From Pyrococcus sp. NA2 (GTDB taxonomy: Archaea > Methanobacteriota_B > Thermococci > Thermococcales > Thermococcaceae): a stretch of DNA of 64,000 nt. The position numbers and the translations under genes are program-made. Positions 44,375 to 53,174 of the stretch are shown here, piece after piece; the stretch's first letter is position 1, and each line of letters begins with the position of its first letter. The notes below the pieces were generated by a model. The model was not told where the DNA came from, did not search any database, and saw nothing but the letters and a program-made list of their open reading frames with translations. The stretch is from assembly GCF_000211475.1 (NCBI RefSeq), contig NC_015474.1:1797321-1861320 (forward strand). The letters are read 5' to 3'.

Positions 44375-44787
44375 ACAAATCCACCTCTCCATCCTCTTCC
44401 TCTCCCCCTACCTCGACCACGTCCACCTCCCTCTGGTGCCAGGACAGCCTGTGTAAGTTCTCCCCTTAAATAGGCCTCTATAGCTTCCCTCACGGTCATT
44501 GTCGGTGGTGCCGAGACAAACCTCATTCCGGCAGCCTGAAGTACTGCCGAAGAATTTGGCCCAAATTGGCCAGCTATAACAACGTCCGCCCCTTCATTTA
44601 TGCAATACTGAGCTGCAGTGACTCCAGCTCCTCTAGGCTGAGAGTAGCCAGGATTCTCAACAACTCGAACGTTTGTTATATTTCCATTCTCATCAACTTC
44701 AACGATCGTGAAAGTTGGTGTTCTTCCAAATGCCTGATTCACGAAATCATCGAGTCCTCCCTTAACTGTGGCTACTATGAACTTCAT
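44371..44787 (-). CDS. NifX/NafY-like (dinitrogenase FeMo-cofactor-binding fold) protein with RG tail
   Basis: 138 residues. The domain starts MKFIVATVKGGLDDFVNQAF and runs through GADVVIAGQFGPNSSAVLQAAG, typical of the DiNase_FeMo-co family that binds Fe-S/Mo clusters or acts in Fe-S assembly. The tail GGGRGRGRGRGRGWRGGFV is Gly/Arg-rich and may bind nucleic acid or acidic partners. Overlaps the MBL gene by 4 bp. Lies head-to-head with the suf operon, which suggests a role in Fe-S metabolism. Confidence 0.88.
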   Translation of the reverse strand: MKFIVATVKGGLDDFVNQAFGRTPTFTIVEVDENGNITNVRVVENPGYSQPRGAGVTAAQYCINEGADVVIAGQFGPNSSAVLQAAGMRFVSAPPTMTVREAIEAYLRGELTQAVLAPEGGGRGRGRGRGRGWRGGFV

Positions 44788-44907
44788 TTAGACCACCCCT
44801 CAAACAATTAGGCCAGCCTAATTTAAAAGTTGCGGGATTGATTACACAAATTTGTTCCAAAATGTTTTAAAAATGTTCGCAAATATGATACACACGGAGG
44901 TGACATA

Positions 44908-45651
44908 ATGCTCAAAATTGTTGATTTACATGTTGAGGTCGAGGGAAGAGAGATCCTTAAGGGAATAAATCTTAATGTTAATGACGGGGAGTTCCACGTT
45001 ATAATGGGGCCAAACGGTTCTGGAAAATCAACACTGGCCCTAACGATAGCGGGGCATCCGAAGTATAAGGTAACGAGAGGAAGAATAATTTTTAATGGCA
45101 AGGACATTACAGAGTTAACTCCCGATGAAAGAGCAAGAATGGGAATTCTACTTGCATTCCAAGTCCCACCCGAGATCCAAGGAGTTAAAATACTTGATTT
45201 CCTCGTCCAAGTTCTCACCGAAGTTAAGGGAGTTGACATCGGAGATGCTTACACGATAGTTTCTGAGAAGGCAGAGGAACTTTGGTTTAGAAAGGAGGAT
45301 TTGAACAGGTTCATAAACGTGGGCTTCTCCGGAGGAGAAAGAAAGAGGCTAGAGCTCCTGCAGGCTTTACTAATAGAACCAAAACTCCTACTATTAGATG
45401 AACCGGATAGTGGTGTTGACGTTGATTCGCTGAGCGTTATAAGTAGAAAGATTGAGGAACTTCACGAGAGAGGTGTCTCCATAATTTTGATAACACACTA
45501 TGGCAGGATCTTTGGTCATATAGATAAGGAGAAACTTAAGGTTCACATAATGAATGAGGGAAGAATCGTCAGGAGCGGAGGGAGTGAATTGATCGAGTTA
45601 ATAGAAGAGAGAGGGTTTAAGGCCATTTTTGGAGGGGAAGATAATGAGTGA
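44908..45651 (+). CDS. sufC: Fe-S cluster assembly ATPase SufC
   Basis: 247 residues. Walker A GPNGSGKST (residues 34-42), signature FSGGERKRLELLQ, Walker B LLLLDEPDSGVD, H-loop THYGR. ABC-type ATPase that works with SufB/SufD as scaffold for Fe-S cluster assembly. ATG 44908 with GGAGGTGAC upstream and a TATA-like TTTTAAAAATG at about 44866-44876. Overlaps the next gene by 8 bp. Confidence 0.95.
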   Translation: MLKIVDLHVEVEGREILKGINLNVNDGEFHVIMGPNGSGKSTLALTIAGHPKYKVTRGRIIFNGKDITELTPDERARMGILLAFQVPPEIQGVKILDFLVQVLTEVKGVDIGDAYTIVSEKAEELWFRKEDLNRFINVGFSGGERKRLELLQALLIEPKLLLLDEPDSGVDVDSLSVISRKIEELHERGVSIILITHYGRIFGHIDKEKLKVHIMNEGRIVRSGGSELIELIEERGFKAIFGGEDNE

Positions 45652-46984
45652 GACGCTCACATTATCCGATGCAAAGTCAATTATCGAGAATCAAATAGAG
45701 GAACTTGCAAAGAGAAACAAGGAACCTGAATGGATGACAAGGATAAGGTACAAAGCCCTCGAAGACTTCATGAAAGCTCCAATAAACGATCCGATAATAG
45801 ATGAGCAAACATTACTTAACTTTATAGCCAAACCGGAGATTGAGGGTATTCCAGAGAAAATAGAGAGCTTAGAGGACTTACCTCCCGAGATGAAGGAGCT
45901 ACTGGATAGGTTAGGGATAAATGAGGTGGAGCAGAAGTACATAGCGGGGCTTGCAGTTCAAACGGATACGGGAGTTATATACAACCAATTCTTGCAGGAG
46001 TGGGCAAGGAAAGGACTAATAGTTTTACCCACTGAAGAGGCTGTAAATAGATATCCAGATATCGTCAAGAGGCATTTCCTAAAGTTATTCAACTCTGGAG
46101 AGAACAAGCTAACTGCGTATCACACGGCAATATGGAATGGAGGCATATTCCTCTACGTTAAGGAAAACCTAAAAGTCCCATTTCCACTTCATTTGTTCTT
46201 CCTGATTCAGGAAAGTTCCCTGGCCCAAGCTCCTCACATAATCATAATAGCCGAAAAGAACTCCGAGGTTCATTTAATAGAGGGATGTACCGCCCCAATA
46301 CTCGTGAGGCATTCCCTTCATCTAGATATGACTGAAGCTTACGTTCACGAGAATGCAAAAGTAAGATTGACAGTCCTTCAGAACTGGCCCGAATACGTTC
46401 ATACTAGACCAATGACGAGAGCCGAAATAGGAGAAGGTGGAGAATTCTTGAACACAACTGTGAGCTTAGGAGCTGGAAAGAGCAACATAGCGAACCCTAA
46501 GTATTGGGTAAAGAAGAATGGATACGTTGAGCTCAACGGAGTTATCTTAGGACAGAAAGACTGGTACATAGACCTGGGAGGAGAGATGTACCTTCTAGAT
46601 ACTGGAGCAAGAGGGATGAATGCCAGTAAGGCCGTGATAATGGACGAAGCTACTGTAATAACTAGAGGGAAGATAATAGCCAAGGCTAAGAAAACAAAAG
46701 GCCACATAAGTTGTGATGCATTATTACTTAGTAATAAGGCAAGGATGGAGACCTATCCAGGATTGGTCAGTTTAGTTGATGATGCGGAACTAAGTCACGA
46801 GGCGGCAATAGGGAAGATAAGGGAGGAGGAATTATTCTACCTTATGTCAAGGGGATTAAGTGAGGAAAAAGCTACTCAGCTCATAGTCAAAGGCTTTGTA
46901 GAACCAATGCTCAAGGACATACCCGTCGAGTTCCTCGTTGAGATAAGGAAGATAATTGAACTTGCGGTGAGTGGTGGACTATAG
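45644..46984 (+). CDS. sufB: Fe-S cluster assembly scaffold SufB/SufD
   Basis: 446 residues from ATG 45644 (MSETLTLSDAKS), 8 nt after GGAGGGG; it begins inside the sufC stop region. SufBD beta-helix core with LIEGCTAP, GGEMYLLDTGARGMNASKA, KGHISCDALLLS, and the C-terminal HEAAIGKIREEELFYLMSRG block with its conserved His. The archaeal SufBC pair is considered the minimal SUF system, needing no SufD/SufS/SufE. Confidence 0.92.
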   Translation: MSETLTLSDAKSIIENQIEELAKRNKEPEWMTRIRYKALEDFMKAPINDPIIDEQTLLNFIAKPEIEGIPEKIESLEDLPPEMKELLDRLGINEVEQKYIAGLAVQTDTGVIYNQFLQEWARKGLIVLPTEEAVNRYPDIVKRHFLKLFNSGENKLTAYHTAIWNGGIFLYVKENLKVPFPLHLFFLIQESSLAQAPHIIIIAEKNSEVHLIEGCTAPILVRHSLHLDMTEAYVHENAKVRLTVLQNWPEYVHTRPMTRAEIGEGGEFLNTTVSLGAGKSNIANPKYWVKKNGYVELNGVILGQKDWYIDLGGEMYLLDTGARGMNASKAVIMDEATVITRGKIIAKAKKTKGHISCDALLLSNKARMETYPGLVSLVDDAELSHEAAIGKIREEELFYLMSRGLSEEKATQLIVKGFVEPMLKDIPVEFLVEIRKIIELAVSGGL

Positions 46985-47030
46985 AAACCCTTTAATTCTC
47001 TTTGATTTTTAGCTACTTTGAGGTCTAAAA

Positions 47031-48641
47031 ATGAAGGGGTACCTAACTTTTGTACTTCATACGCACATCCCATATGTTAGGAAACATGGAAAATGGCCTT
47101 TTGGGGAAGAATGGCTCTTTGAAGTTATTGCAGGAAGTTACATCCCATTACTCATGGAATTTGAGAGATTAAAAGAAAAGAGAGTGGAATTTGAGCTTGT
47201 GATCAGCTTTACACCGGTTCTCATGGAACAGCTTAACGATGCTTACATGAAGGAACAATTCGAAGAATTCATGAAAGTGAAGATCGAGGCAATGAAAAAA
47301 GATCTTGAGAAGTTCAAAGATGAAAAGGTTAAGAGAGCGATAAGATACATGATAGGATATTTTGAGAATGTGTACTCCTATTGGGAGAAGATAAATGGAG
47401 ATCTACTTAAGGAGTTTAGAAGACTCCAAAAAGAAGGGCATCTAGAGATTATAACTTCCGCTGCAACTCATGGATATCTACCCCTCCTCGGAAGGGATGA
47501 GGCAATAGAGGGACAAATAGCCAATGGTATAGAAACTTACAAGAAATACTTCAAGGACACTCCCAAAGGATTGTGGCTTCCAGAGTGTGGTTACAGACCT
47601 AGTGGTCTCTGGAGAAGTCCAAGTAGTGAAAAAGTGGTATGGAGAAAGGGCATAGAGCACTTCCTGGAGAAATATGGAATAAGGTATTTCATAGTTGAGA
47701 GCCATTTAATCGATGAGGGCTCTGCAACTTTAAGGTATGGAGAGATATTACCTGCAAATTCAAAGAGATCAACACTTAGACCATATTTCTTAAAAAATGG
47801 AATAGCAGTGTTCGCAAGAAATAGGGAGACTGGAGCACAGGTTTGGAGTTCTCACATAGGGTATCCTGGAGACCCATGGTATAGGGAGTTCCATAAGAGA
47901 GCCGAAAGAAGTGGAGGCAGGTACTGGAGAGTTACTGGAACTAGAGATCTTGGCAAGAAGGAACCTTATGAACCAGAAAAAGCCTTGGAAAGAGTTGAGG
48001 AGCATGCTATGCATTTCATTGGATTAGTGTCTTCCCTACTTGAAAACTTTGAAAAAGAGGAGGGTGAAAAGGGGATAGTTGTTGCCCCTTATGATACTGA
48101 GCTTTTTGGCCACTGGTGGTTTGAAGGAGTTAAATGGCTTGGAAGGGTTCTAGAGTTAGCGGAGAATAATGGCATAAAAACTGTGACTTTGGAGAACTTT
48201 CTAGAAGAGTTTAACGGGAAGAGATATGAAATAGAACTCAAAGAAGGATCCTGGGGAATGTATGGGAACCACTATACTTGGTGGAACCCAAGGGTTGAGT
48301 GGACATGGAAGGTCATTCACTTGGCCGAAGATAGGATGGTATACCTGGCAACGAAGTACCATGGAAAGGATCCAATTGCAAATAGGATCCTAGAACAATT
48401 GGTAAGGGAACTCCTTCTCCTAGAATCCAGCGACTGGCAATTCTTGATTACAATGAAGCAGGGAGAAGAATATGGAAAAGCCAGGATAGTAGAACATGCT
48501 TACAAATTCAACAAATTGGCGGAGGAACTCGAAAGATATGTTAAAACTGGAGAGTTTGACTTGGAAACCCTCGAGAAAATAGAAGAGGAAGACAAAGTCT
48601 TCAATCCGGTTCTAGTAAGGCCCTATGTCTCAACCCTTTAG
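47031..48641 (+). CDS. GH57 1,4-alpha-glucan branching-type enzyme
   Basis: 536 residues. The GH57 opening YLTFVLHTHIPYVRKHG, catalytic nucleophile Glu185 in LWLPECGYRP and the acid Asp355 in APYDTELFGHWWFEG, equivalent to E183/D354 of the Thermococcus branching enzyme. The C-terminal helix bundle (WEWTWKVIHLAEDRM ... DWQFLITM) is present, but not the extra helix-hairpin-helix tail of some homologues. Makes alpha-1,6 branches in glycogen-like storage glucan. Shares 12 bp with the convergent serA gene. Confidence 0.9.
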   Translation: MKGYLTFVLHTHIPYVRKHGKWPFGEEWLFEVIAGSYIPLLMEFERLKEKRVEFELVISFTPVLMEQLNDAYMKEQFEEFMKVKIEAMKKDLEKFKDEKVKRAIRYMIGYFENVYSYWEKINGDLLKEFRRLQKEGHLEIITSAATHGYLPLLGRDEAIEGQIANGIETYKKYFKDTPKGLWLPECGYRPSGLWRSPSSEKVVWRKGIEHFLEKYGIRYFIVESHLIDEGSATLRYGEILPANSKRSTLRPYFLKNGIAVFARNRETGAQVWSSHIGYPGDPWYREFHKRAERSGGRYWRVTGTRDLGKKEPYEPEKALERVEEHAMHFIGLVSSLLENFEKEEGEKGIVVAPYDTELFGHWWFEGVKWLGRVLELAENNGIKTVTLENFLEEFNGKRYEIELKEGSWGMYGNHYTWWNPRVEWTWKVIHLAEDRMVYLATKYHGKDPIANRILEQLVRELLLLESSDWQFLITMKQGEEYGKARIVEHAYKFNKLAEELERYVKTGEFDLETLEKIEEEDKVFNPVLVRPYVSTL

Positions 48642-49544
48642 TATCTCAACGACTTTCTGGGCAACCTCAACTCCTGCCCTTTCCTGAGCTTCATGAGTCG
48701 AAGCTCCTATGTGTGGCGTCAAGACAACGTTGTCCAATTTGGTCAATGGGTGATCCGCTGGCAAGGGTTCCTCCTCAAAGACATCCAACCCAGCCCCGGC
48801 AATCCAGCCCTCCTGAAGGGCCTTAACAAGAGCATTAGTGTCGACTACAGCTCCCCTTGATGTGTTTATGAGAATCGCGTTCTTCTTCATGAGCCTAAGC
48901 CTCTCCTCATTGATTAGATGATACGTTGACTCAAGGAGAGGTACATGAATGGTCACTATGTCGCTCTCCCTTAGTAGGGTCTCCAGATCAACGAACTTGC
49001 CTCCAACTTCCTTGGCCCTCTCCTCGTTCTTGTATACATCGTAAAGGAGTATGTTCATGCCCAAAGCTTTACATATCTTTGCAACCTGGTATCCAATCCT
49101 TCCAAATCCTACAACTCCAAGAGTCTTTCCTTCAAGTTCAATTCCCATTGCCTCTTTCTTTGCCCATTTTCCTTCCCTCATCTTTCTGTCGGCGAATGCT
49201 ATCTTCCTTGCAACTGCAAACATTAGACCCACGGCCAACTCTGCAACGCTCCTTGAGCTTGCTGCTGGTGCATTCACGACCTCTATTCCCTTTTCCTTGG
49301 CAGCTTCAACATCTATATTGTCAAGACCAACTCCAGCCCTTGCAATCACTTTGAGCTTCGGTGCATTCTCTATAACCTTCCTGGTAACCTTAGGTTTGCT
49401 TCTAACTATTATTGCCTCCACATCCTTCACAAGCTCTACTAATCTGTCCTCCTCAGGATATTCCTCATATACAACCTCAAGGCCTGCATCCTTCAGAATC
49501 TGAATTGCCTTCTCATGTAGTGGGGCAGCAACTAAAACTTTCAT
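48630..49544 (-). CDS. serA: D-3-phosphoglycerate dehydrogenase (short form)
   Basis: 304 residues. First step of serine synthesis from 3-phosphoglycerate, or a related D-2-hydroxyacid dehydrogenase. NAD site LGVVGFGRIGYQVAK; catalytic Arg in ARAGVGLDN region/INTSRG, Glu in VFEEEPLP and His in LTPHIGAS. No C-terminal ACT or intervening domain, so there is no obvious serine feedback site. ATG 49544 follows GGAGGTGATCGG. Confidence 0.92.
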   Translation of the reverse strand: MKVLVAAPLHEKAIQILKDAGLEVVYEEYPEEDRLVELVKDVEAIIVRSKPKVTRKVIENAPKLKVIARAGVGLDNIDVEAAKEKGIEVVNAPAASSRSVAELAVGLMFAVARKIAFADRKMREGKWAKKEAMGIELEGKTLGVVGFGRIGYQVAKICKALGMNILLYDVYKNEERAKEVGGKFVDLETLLRESDIVTIHVPLLESTYHLINEERLRLMKKNAILINTSRGAVVDTNALVKALQEGWIAGAGLDVFEEEPLPADHPLTKLDNVVLTPHIGASTHEAQERAGVEVAQKVVEILKG

Positions 49545-49548
49545 CCGA

Positions 49549-50187
49549 TCACCTCCTCTTAATTGCTATCAACATGACCTGATCGGAAGCATCTTCGGCC
49601 CTATCAGCTATGTCACCAACCTTCGTGATTACCTGGTTCCAAATAAGTTTTGCGTATGTCGAAATGTCTTCGCTTGAAAATATTTTCCTGAGGAGATTGT
49701 ACTCTATTTTGTCGGCATCTTCTTCTTGAATCTCAGTCTTCTTTGCAAGCTCTAAAGCTCTTTCAACGCTTTCTTCTAAGGCCAAGACAGAGGACTTAAG
49801 GTATTCAAATGTCTTTAACGATTCGTCAACCAGTTTAAGTATTTCATTCTTAAGCCCTTCTGGGACCTCTGGTTTTGCAAAGATTAACGTATGAGCGGCG
49901 CTTTCTGCTGCATCTGCAACGTTATCTATGAGTTCACTAAGCCTAACGTAATCCCCTCTATTTGCAGGTATAAAGGCCCCAGCATAGAGCATCAATTCTA
50001 TTGTTCTCCTCAGGTCATCAGCCCTGCTCTCATTCGTTTCAACATCTCTAAGTAACTCTTCAGCCCTAGGAATGTCTCCAGTTATGTAAACTTCAAACAA
50101 TTCTTTAAAAGATGTCAACGTGCCTTCAACAGCGTTAAGATGCTCTTCAATCTTTTTAAAGACCTCTCTTTCCTTTCCACCTATCAT
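49549..50187 (-). CDS. PhoU-like DUF47 protein
   Basis: 212 residues, all-helical, starting [20 protein letters not shown]. The DUF47 (TIGR00153) pattern with [16 protein letters not shown] and [11 protein letters not shown] segments is clear. In bacteria and archaea such proteins accompany Pit phosphate transporters, but no Pit gene is next to it here. It overlaps panE by 4 bp and precedes serA, forming a compact minus-strand run panE-DUF47-serA. Confidence 0.88.
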   Translation of the reverse strand: MIGGKEREVFKKIEEHLNAVEGTLTSFKELFEVYITGDIPRAEELLRDVETNESRADDLRRTIELMLYAGAFIPANRGDYVRLSELIDNVADAAESAAHTLIFAKPEVPEGLKNEILKLVDESLKTFEYLKSSVLALEESVERALELAKKTEIQEEDADKIEYNLLRKIFSSEDISTYAKLIWNQVITKVGDIADRAEDASDQVMLIAIKRR

Positions 50188-51086
50188 CTTCTATCCCCCA
50201 GGGATTCTTTAGCCTTAATTAGGTTCCAGAGCAGAAGGTTAAGCGGAGCCTCCATGTTAACGAGCCTAGCGTACTCGACAATTTTACCATTAATGTAATC
50301 TACCTCAGTTCTTTTACCTCTCTTGATGTCCTGAAGCATTGAATTGTAGTTCTCGCTAGTTTGATCCAACGTTTGAATAAGAAGATCAACCGGATTAACC
50401 TCGAATTCAATCCCATTTTGGAGTGCGATCCTACAACCCTCCTTCACAACTTCTATTGCCATTGAGAGTAGGTATTCATTCTCCCTTATAATCCCGTTTT
50501 TAACCTCAAGCAGTGCCCCTATGGGGTTTATCGCAGAGTTTACTATTGCCTTTGCCCACTTCCACCCAATGATATTCTCGGTTACGCGAGTATCAAGTCC
50601 TGCTCTCTTGAAGATCTCGGCAATCCTCTCCACGAACTCATTTTTTCCCTGGGGATAGTAACCAATTATAGTCATTCCTTTCCCAGTCCATCTAACAACC
50701 CCTGGTCTTTCCAAGGTTGCTCCATTGGTTGTTATTCCACCTATGGGCCTCCCACCAAACTCCAATATTTTATCTTCGTTCCCAATACCATTTTGAAGGC
50801 TCAAAACCCATGAATCTCTAACTATTTCTTTGGCTGAATTAAGAATCTCAGCTGTTGAGTAAGATTTCGTCGTCAACAATATCAGATCAGGTTTCTCTTC
50901 GGGAATTGACGTTGTCGCCTCGACTTTAATTCGAAGCTCGGCGATTCCCGTGATTCTCAATCCATCCCTATTTACCGCATCAACATGGGACTTTCTACCA
51001 ATTAAAAGCACATCCTCTCCATTAAGAGCCAGAAGTCCTCCAAATAGGGAACCTATTGCTCCCGCTCCGAGAACATATATTCTCAT
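50184..51086 (-). CDS. panE: Ketopantoate reductase
   Basis: 300 residues from ATG 51086 ([16 protein letters not shown]). N-terminal Rossmann domain [31 protein letters not shown], and the catalytic Lys in [19 protein letters not shown], with the Glu/Ser/Asn set in the C-terminal domain ([14 protein letters not shown]). Reduces 2-dehydropantoate to pantoate for coenzyme A synthesis. The gene heads the minus-strand run and its stop overlaps the DUF47 start. Confidence 0.93.
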   Translation of the reverse strand: MRIYVLGAGAIGSLFGGLLALNGEDVLLIGRKSHVDAVNRDGLRITGIAELRIKVEATTSIPEEKPDLILLTTKSYSTAEILNSAKEIVRDSWVLSLQNGIGNEDKILEFGGRPIGGITTNGATLERPGVVRWTGKGMTIIGYYPQGKNEFVERIAEIFKRAGLDTRVTENIIGWKWAKAIVNSAINPIGALLEVKNGIIRENEYLLSMAIEVVKEGCRIALQNGIEFEVNPVDLLIQTLDQTSENYNSMLQDIKRGKRTEVDYINGKIVEYARLVNMEAPLNLLLWNLIKAKESLGDRR

Positions 51087-51140
51087 CTCCACACCCAAAG
51101 GTTATTTACCTTCCAGTATTTAAAGGGAGTGGGGAGAGAC

Positions 51141-52187
51141 ATGAGAGAGGCAATGTACTGGAGGCCACTTGAGGATAGAAAGGTGAGATGTGAATTGTGT
51201 CCACTAAGGTGCATAATAAGTGAGGGAAAGAGAGGGTCATGCAAGATCAGAATTAACAAGGGTGGAAAGCTTTATACTTTAAATTATGGGAAGGTATCAT
51301 CTCTTGCCCTTGATCCCGTTGAAAAAAAGCCCCTCTTTCACTTCTGGCCAGGTTCTTGTGCCTTTTCTATAGGAACCGTCGGATGCAACATGCACTGTAA
51401 ACATTGCCAGAATTGGGAGATAAGTCAGGCTGATGAGAATTTTCCTTACCTTCAAGACGCCACACCTGAGGGAATAGTTAGCCTTGCAAAGCACTATGAA
51501 TGTGAGAGCATAGCTTACACATACAACGAACCAACAATATGGTATGAGTTCGTTCTGGATACTGCAAAACTTGCAAAAAGGGAAGGCCTGAACAACATAC
51601 TCGTTACAAACGGATACATAAATGAAGACCCTTTTAGAGAGCTTGCAAGGTATATAGATGCCATGAACATAGACATAAAGGCATTCGACGATGAATTCTA
51701 CATGAAGATAGCAAGCGTGCCGAGTGGAGAACCAAGCAGAAGAATTGCAGAGATAGCAAAGAAGGAATTTGGGATACATGTGGAACTTACTTACCTAATA
51801 ATCCCAACTCTCAATGACAGGGATGACGAAATAAGGGCCTTTGCCAGATGGGTAGTTGAGAACCTCGGAGATGATACTCCAGTGCACTTTTCAAGATTCT
51901 TCCCCCACTATAAGCTCCTAGACCTCCCCCCAACTCCAATTGAAACTTTGGAAAAAGCTTATAAGATAGCAAAAGAGGAGGGATTGAAATTCGTGTATCT
52001 AGGGAATGTTCCCGGACACCAGGGAGAAAATACATACTGTCCAAGATGTGGGAAACTACTAATAGAAAGGTGGGGATTCGAGATATTGAGGTATAACATA
52101 GAAGATGGAAGATGCAAGTACTGTGGAGAGAAGATTCCGATAATTGGAGAATATAGAAGGAAAAGATATAGAGGAATGTGGTGGTAA
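51141..52187 (+). CDS. amrS: AmmeMemoRadiSam system radical SAM enzyme
   Basis: 348 residues from ATG 51141 (MREAMYWRPLEDRKV), 5 nt after GGGGAGA. N-terminal CELCPLRC Cys pair, radical SAM cluster CNMHCKHC, SAM-binding YTYNEPT and LVTNGYI, and a C-terminal Cys-rich domain (CPRCGK ... CKYCGE) that could bind a metal. AmrS is linked in many genomes to AMMECR1 and Memo proteins; neither is adjacent here. The next gene starts 2 bp after its stop. Confidence 0.9.
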   Translation: MREAMYWRPLEDRKVRCELCPLRCIISEGKRGSCKIRINKGGKLYTLNYGKVSSLALDPVEKKPLFHFWPGSCAFSIGTVGCNMHCKHCQNWEISQADENFPYLQDATPEGIVSLAKHYECESIAYTYNEPTIWYEFVLDTAKLAKREGLNNILVTNGYINEDPFRELARYIDAMNIDIKAFDDEFYMKIASVPSGEPSRRIAEIAKKEFGIHVELTYLIIPTLNDRDDEIRAFARWVVENLGDDTPVHFSRFFPHYKLLDLPPTPIETLEKAYKIAKEEGLKFVYLGNVPGHQGENTYCPRCGKLLIERWGFEILRYNIEDGRCKYCGEKIPIIGEYRRKRYRGMWW

Positions 52188-52188
52188 T

Positions 52189-52989
52189 ATGGTCAATCTC
52201 GTCGTCAATTTCTACATAGAGGCCGCAGGAAATGATAAGAAAGCTGTTGAAACTTCAATATTAGAGATAGAGAGGAAACTTAGTAATGAAAAGATAGAGG
52301 TAATCGAAACCAAGAGAGAGGACATCATCGAAACTGAAGACCCAAAGGCAAGGTACTCAGCAGTGCTCGAGGCAAAACTCAGAGGAGAACTAGGAGAGGT
52401 AGTTACCTTGATTATGAAGTACGGACCGAGTATAGTCGAGCTTGAGGATATTGAAGGGAAAGAGATACATGCCCGAGAATTAGTAAAAGTTCTCGCTTTA
52501 ATCTCAAAGTTCATGGGAGGTTTAATGGATAAGTTTGGTGGCCTAGCAATTTATCCAGATCTAAGTGCCATTCCAGAGCCCAAGGTAGGATATGAAGAGG
52601 AAGAGATTGAGAAAATGATAATAGACGAAGGCCTAATAAGGTATCAACTTGTCTTCGAGACGTTCGGAAATAGCAAAGAGGAAATAGACAAGAGCATGAA
52701 AAGGGCCCTGGCACTTGAAGGATGCCGTATAAACAAATTCGCTTCCCAGCTTATGGAAGAGCAGGTAAATAACAATGTTAAGAGGGTAAAGGTGTTAGTC
52801 GCCTCTGAATTGCTATCTAGCCTAGAAGTCCTCTTTATATTGACAGCAAAGTATGCTCCAGTCGCGATAGTGATTCTTGAACCAGAAATTATCGATATCA
52901 AGCCTAATGAATTACAGAATGCCCTTTCAGAATTAGCGGCTATGGTCAATGAATTGATCCATAGGCCCCTCATAATTAAGGAACGATAA
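52189..52989 (+). CDS. Uncharacterised protein with internal duplication
   Basis: 266 residues from ATG 52189, 6 nt after GGTGGT. Each half begins with a beta-alpha unit of the same kind: VNLVVNFYIEAAGNDKKAVE near residue 2 and IRYQLVFETFGNSKEEIDKS near residue 155, and each continues with a hydrophobic strand and a helix (ELGEVVTLIMKYGPSIVELE versus LSSLEVLFILTAKYAPVAIVIL). Cytoplasmic, acidic. Directly behind amrS, so co-transcribed. Function unknown. Confidence 0.75.
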   Translation: MVNLVVNFYIEAAGNDKKAVETSILEIERKLSNEKIEVIETKREDIIETEDPKARYSAVLEAKLRGELGEVVTLIMKYGPSIVELEDIEGKEIHARELVKVLALISKFMGGLMDKFGGLAIYPDLSAIPEPKVGYEEEEIEKMIIDEGLIRYQLVFETFGNSKEEIDKSMKRALALEGCRINKFASQLMEEQVNNNVKRVKVLVASELLSSLEVLFILTAKYAPVAIVILEPEIIDIKPNELQNALSELAAMVNELIHRPLIIKER

Positions 52990-53092
52990 ATATTATCGTC
53001 AAACACCGAAATGGCTGTAGACACAGAAAGAAGGTGATATTGTTTATTACGGCAATTACCGAGCTTATTTAATCATAAGAAAGGGTCTGGAA

Positions 53093-53108
53093 CCGAAAAG
53101 TATTTATA
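53093..53108 (+). promoter_or_regulatory. Strong promoter of the S-layer gene (BRE and TATA)
   Basis: CCGAAAAGTATTTATA: purine-rich BRE followed by TATTTATA at 53101-53108, matching the archaeal consensus well. Transcription would start near 53131, with a leader of about 44 nt carrying GGAGGTG at 53161-53167. This fits the high expression expected of an S-layer protein. The rest of the gap 52990-53092 shows nothing recognisable. Confidence 0.75.
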
Positions 53109-53174
53109 CCATATATGGGCATAACCTATGTGAACCTACAAGTATGAACCACAACTGGTTGGAGGTGCGGAAAT

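Noticed and set aside
48926..49503. Two plus-strand frames of 142 and 150 codons opposite serA
   Set aside because: Overlap each other and the conserved serA frame; low-complexity Leu/Ser/Gln or Ser/Thr content typical of antisense translation.
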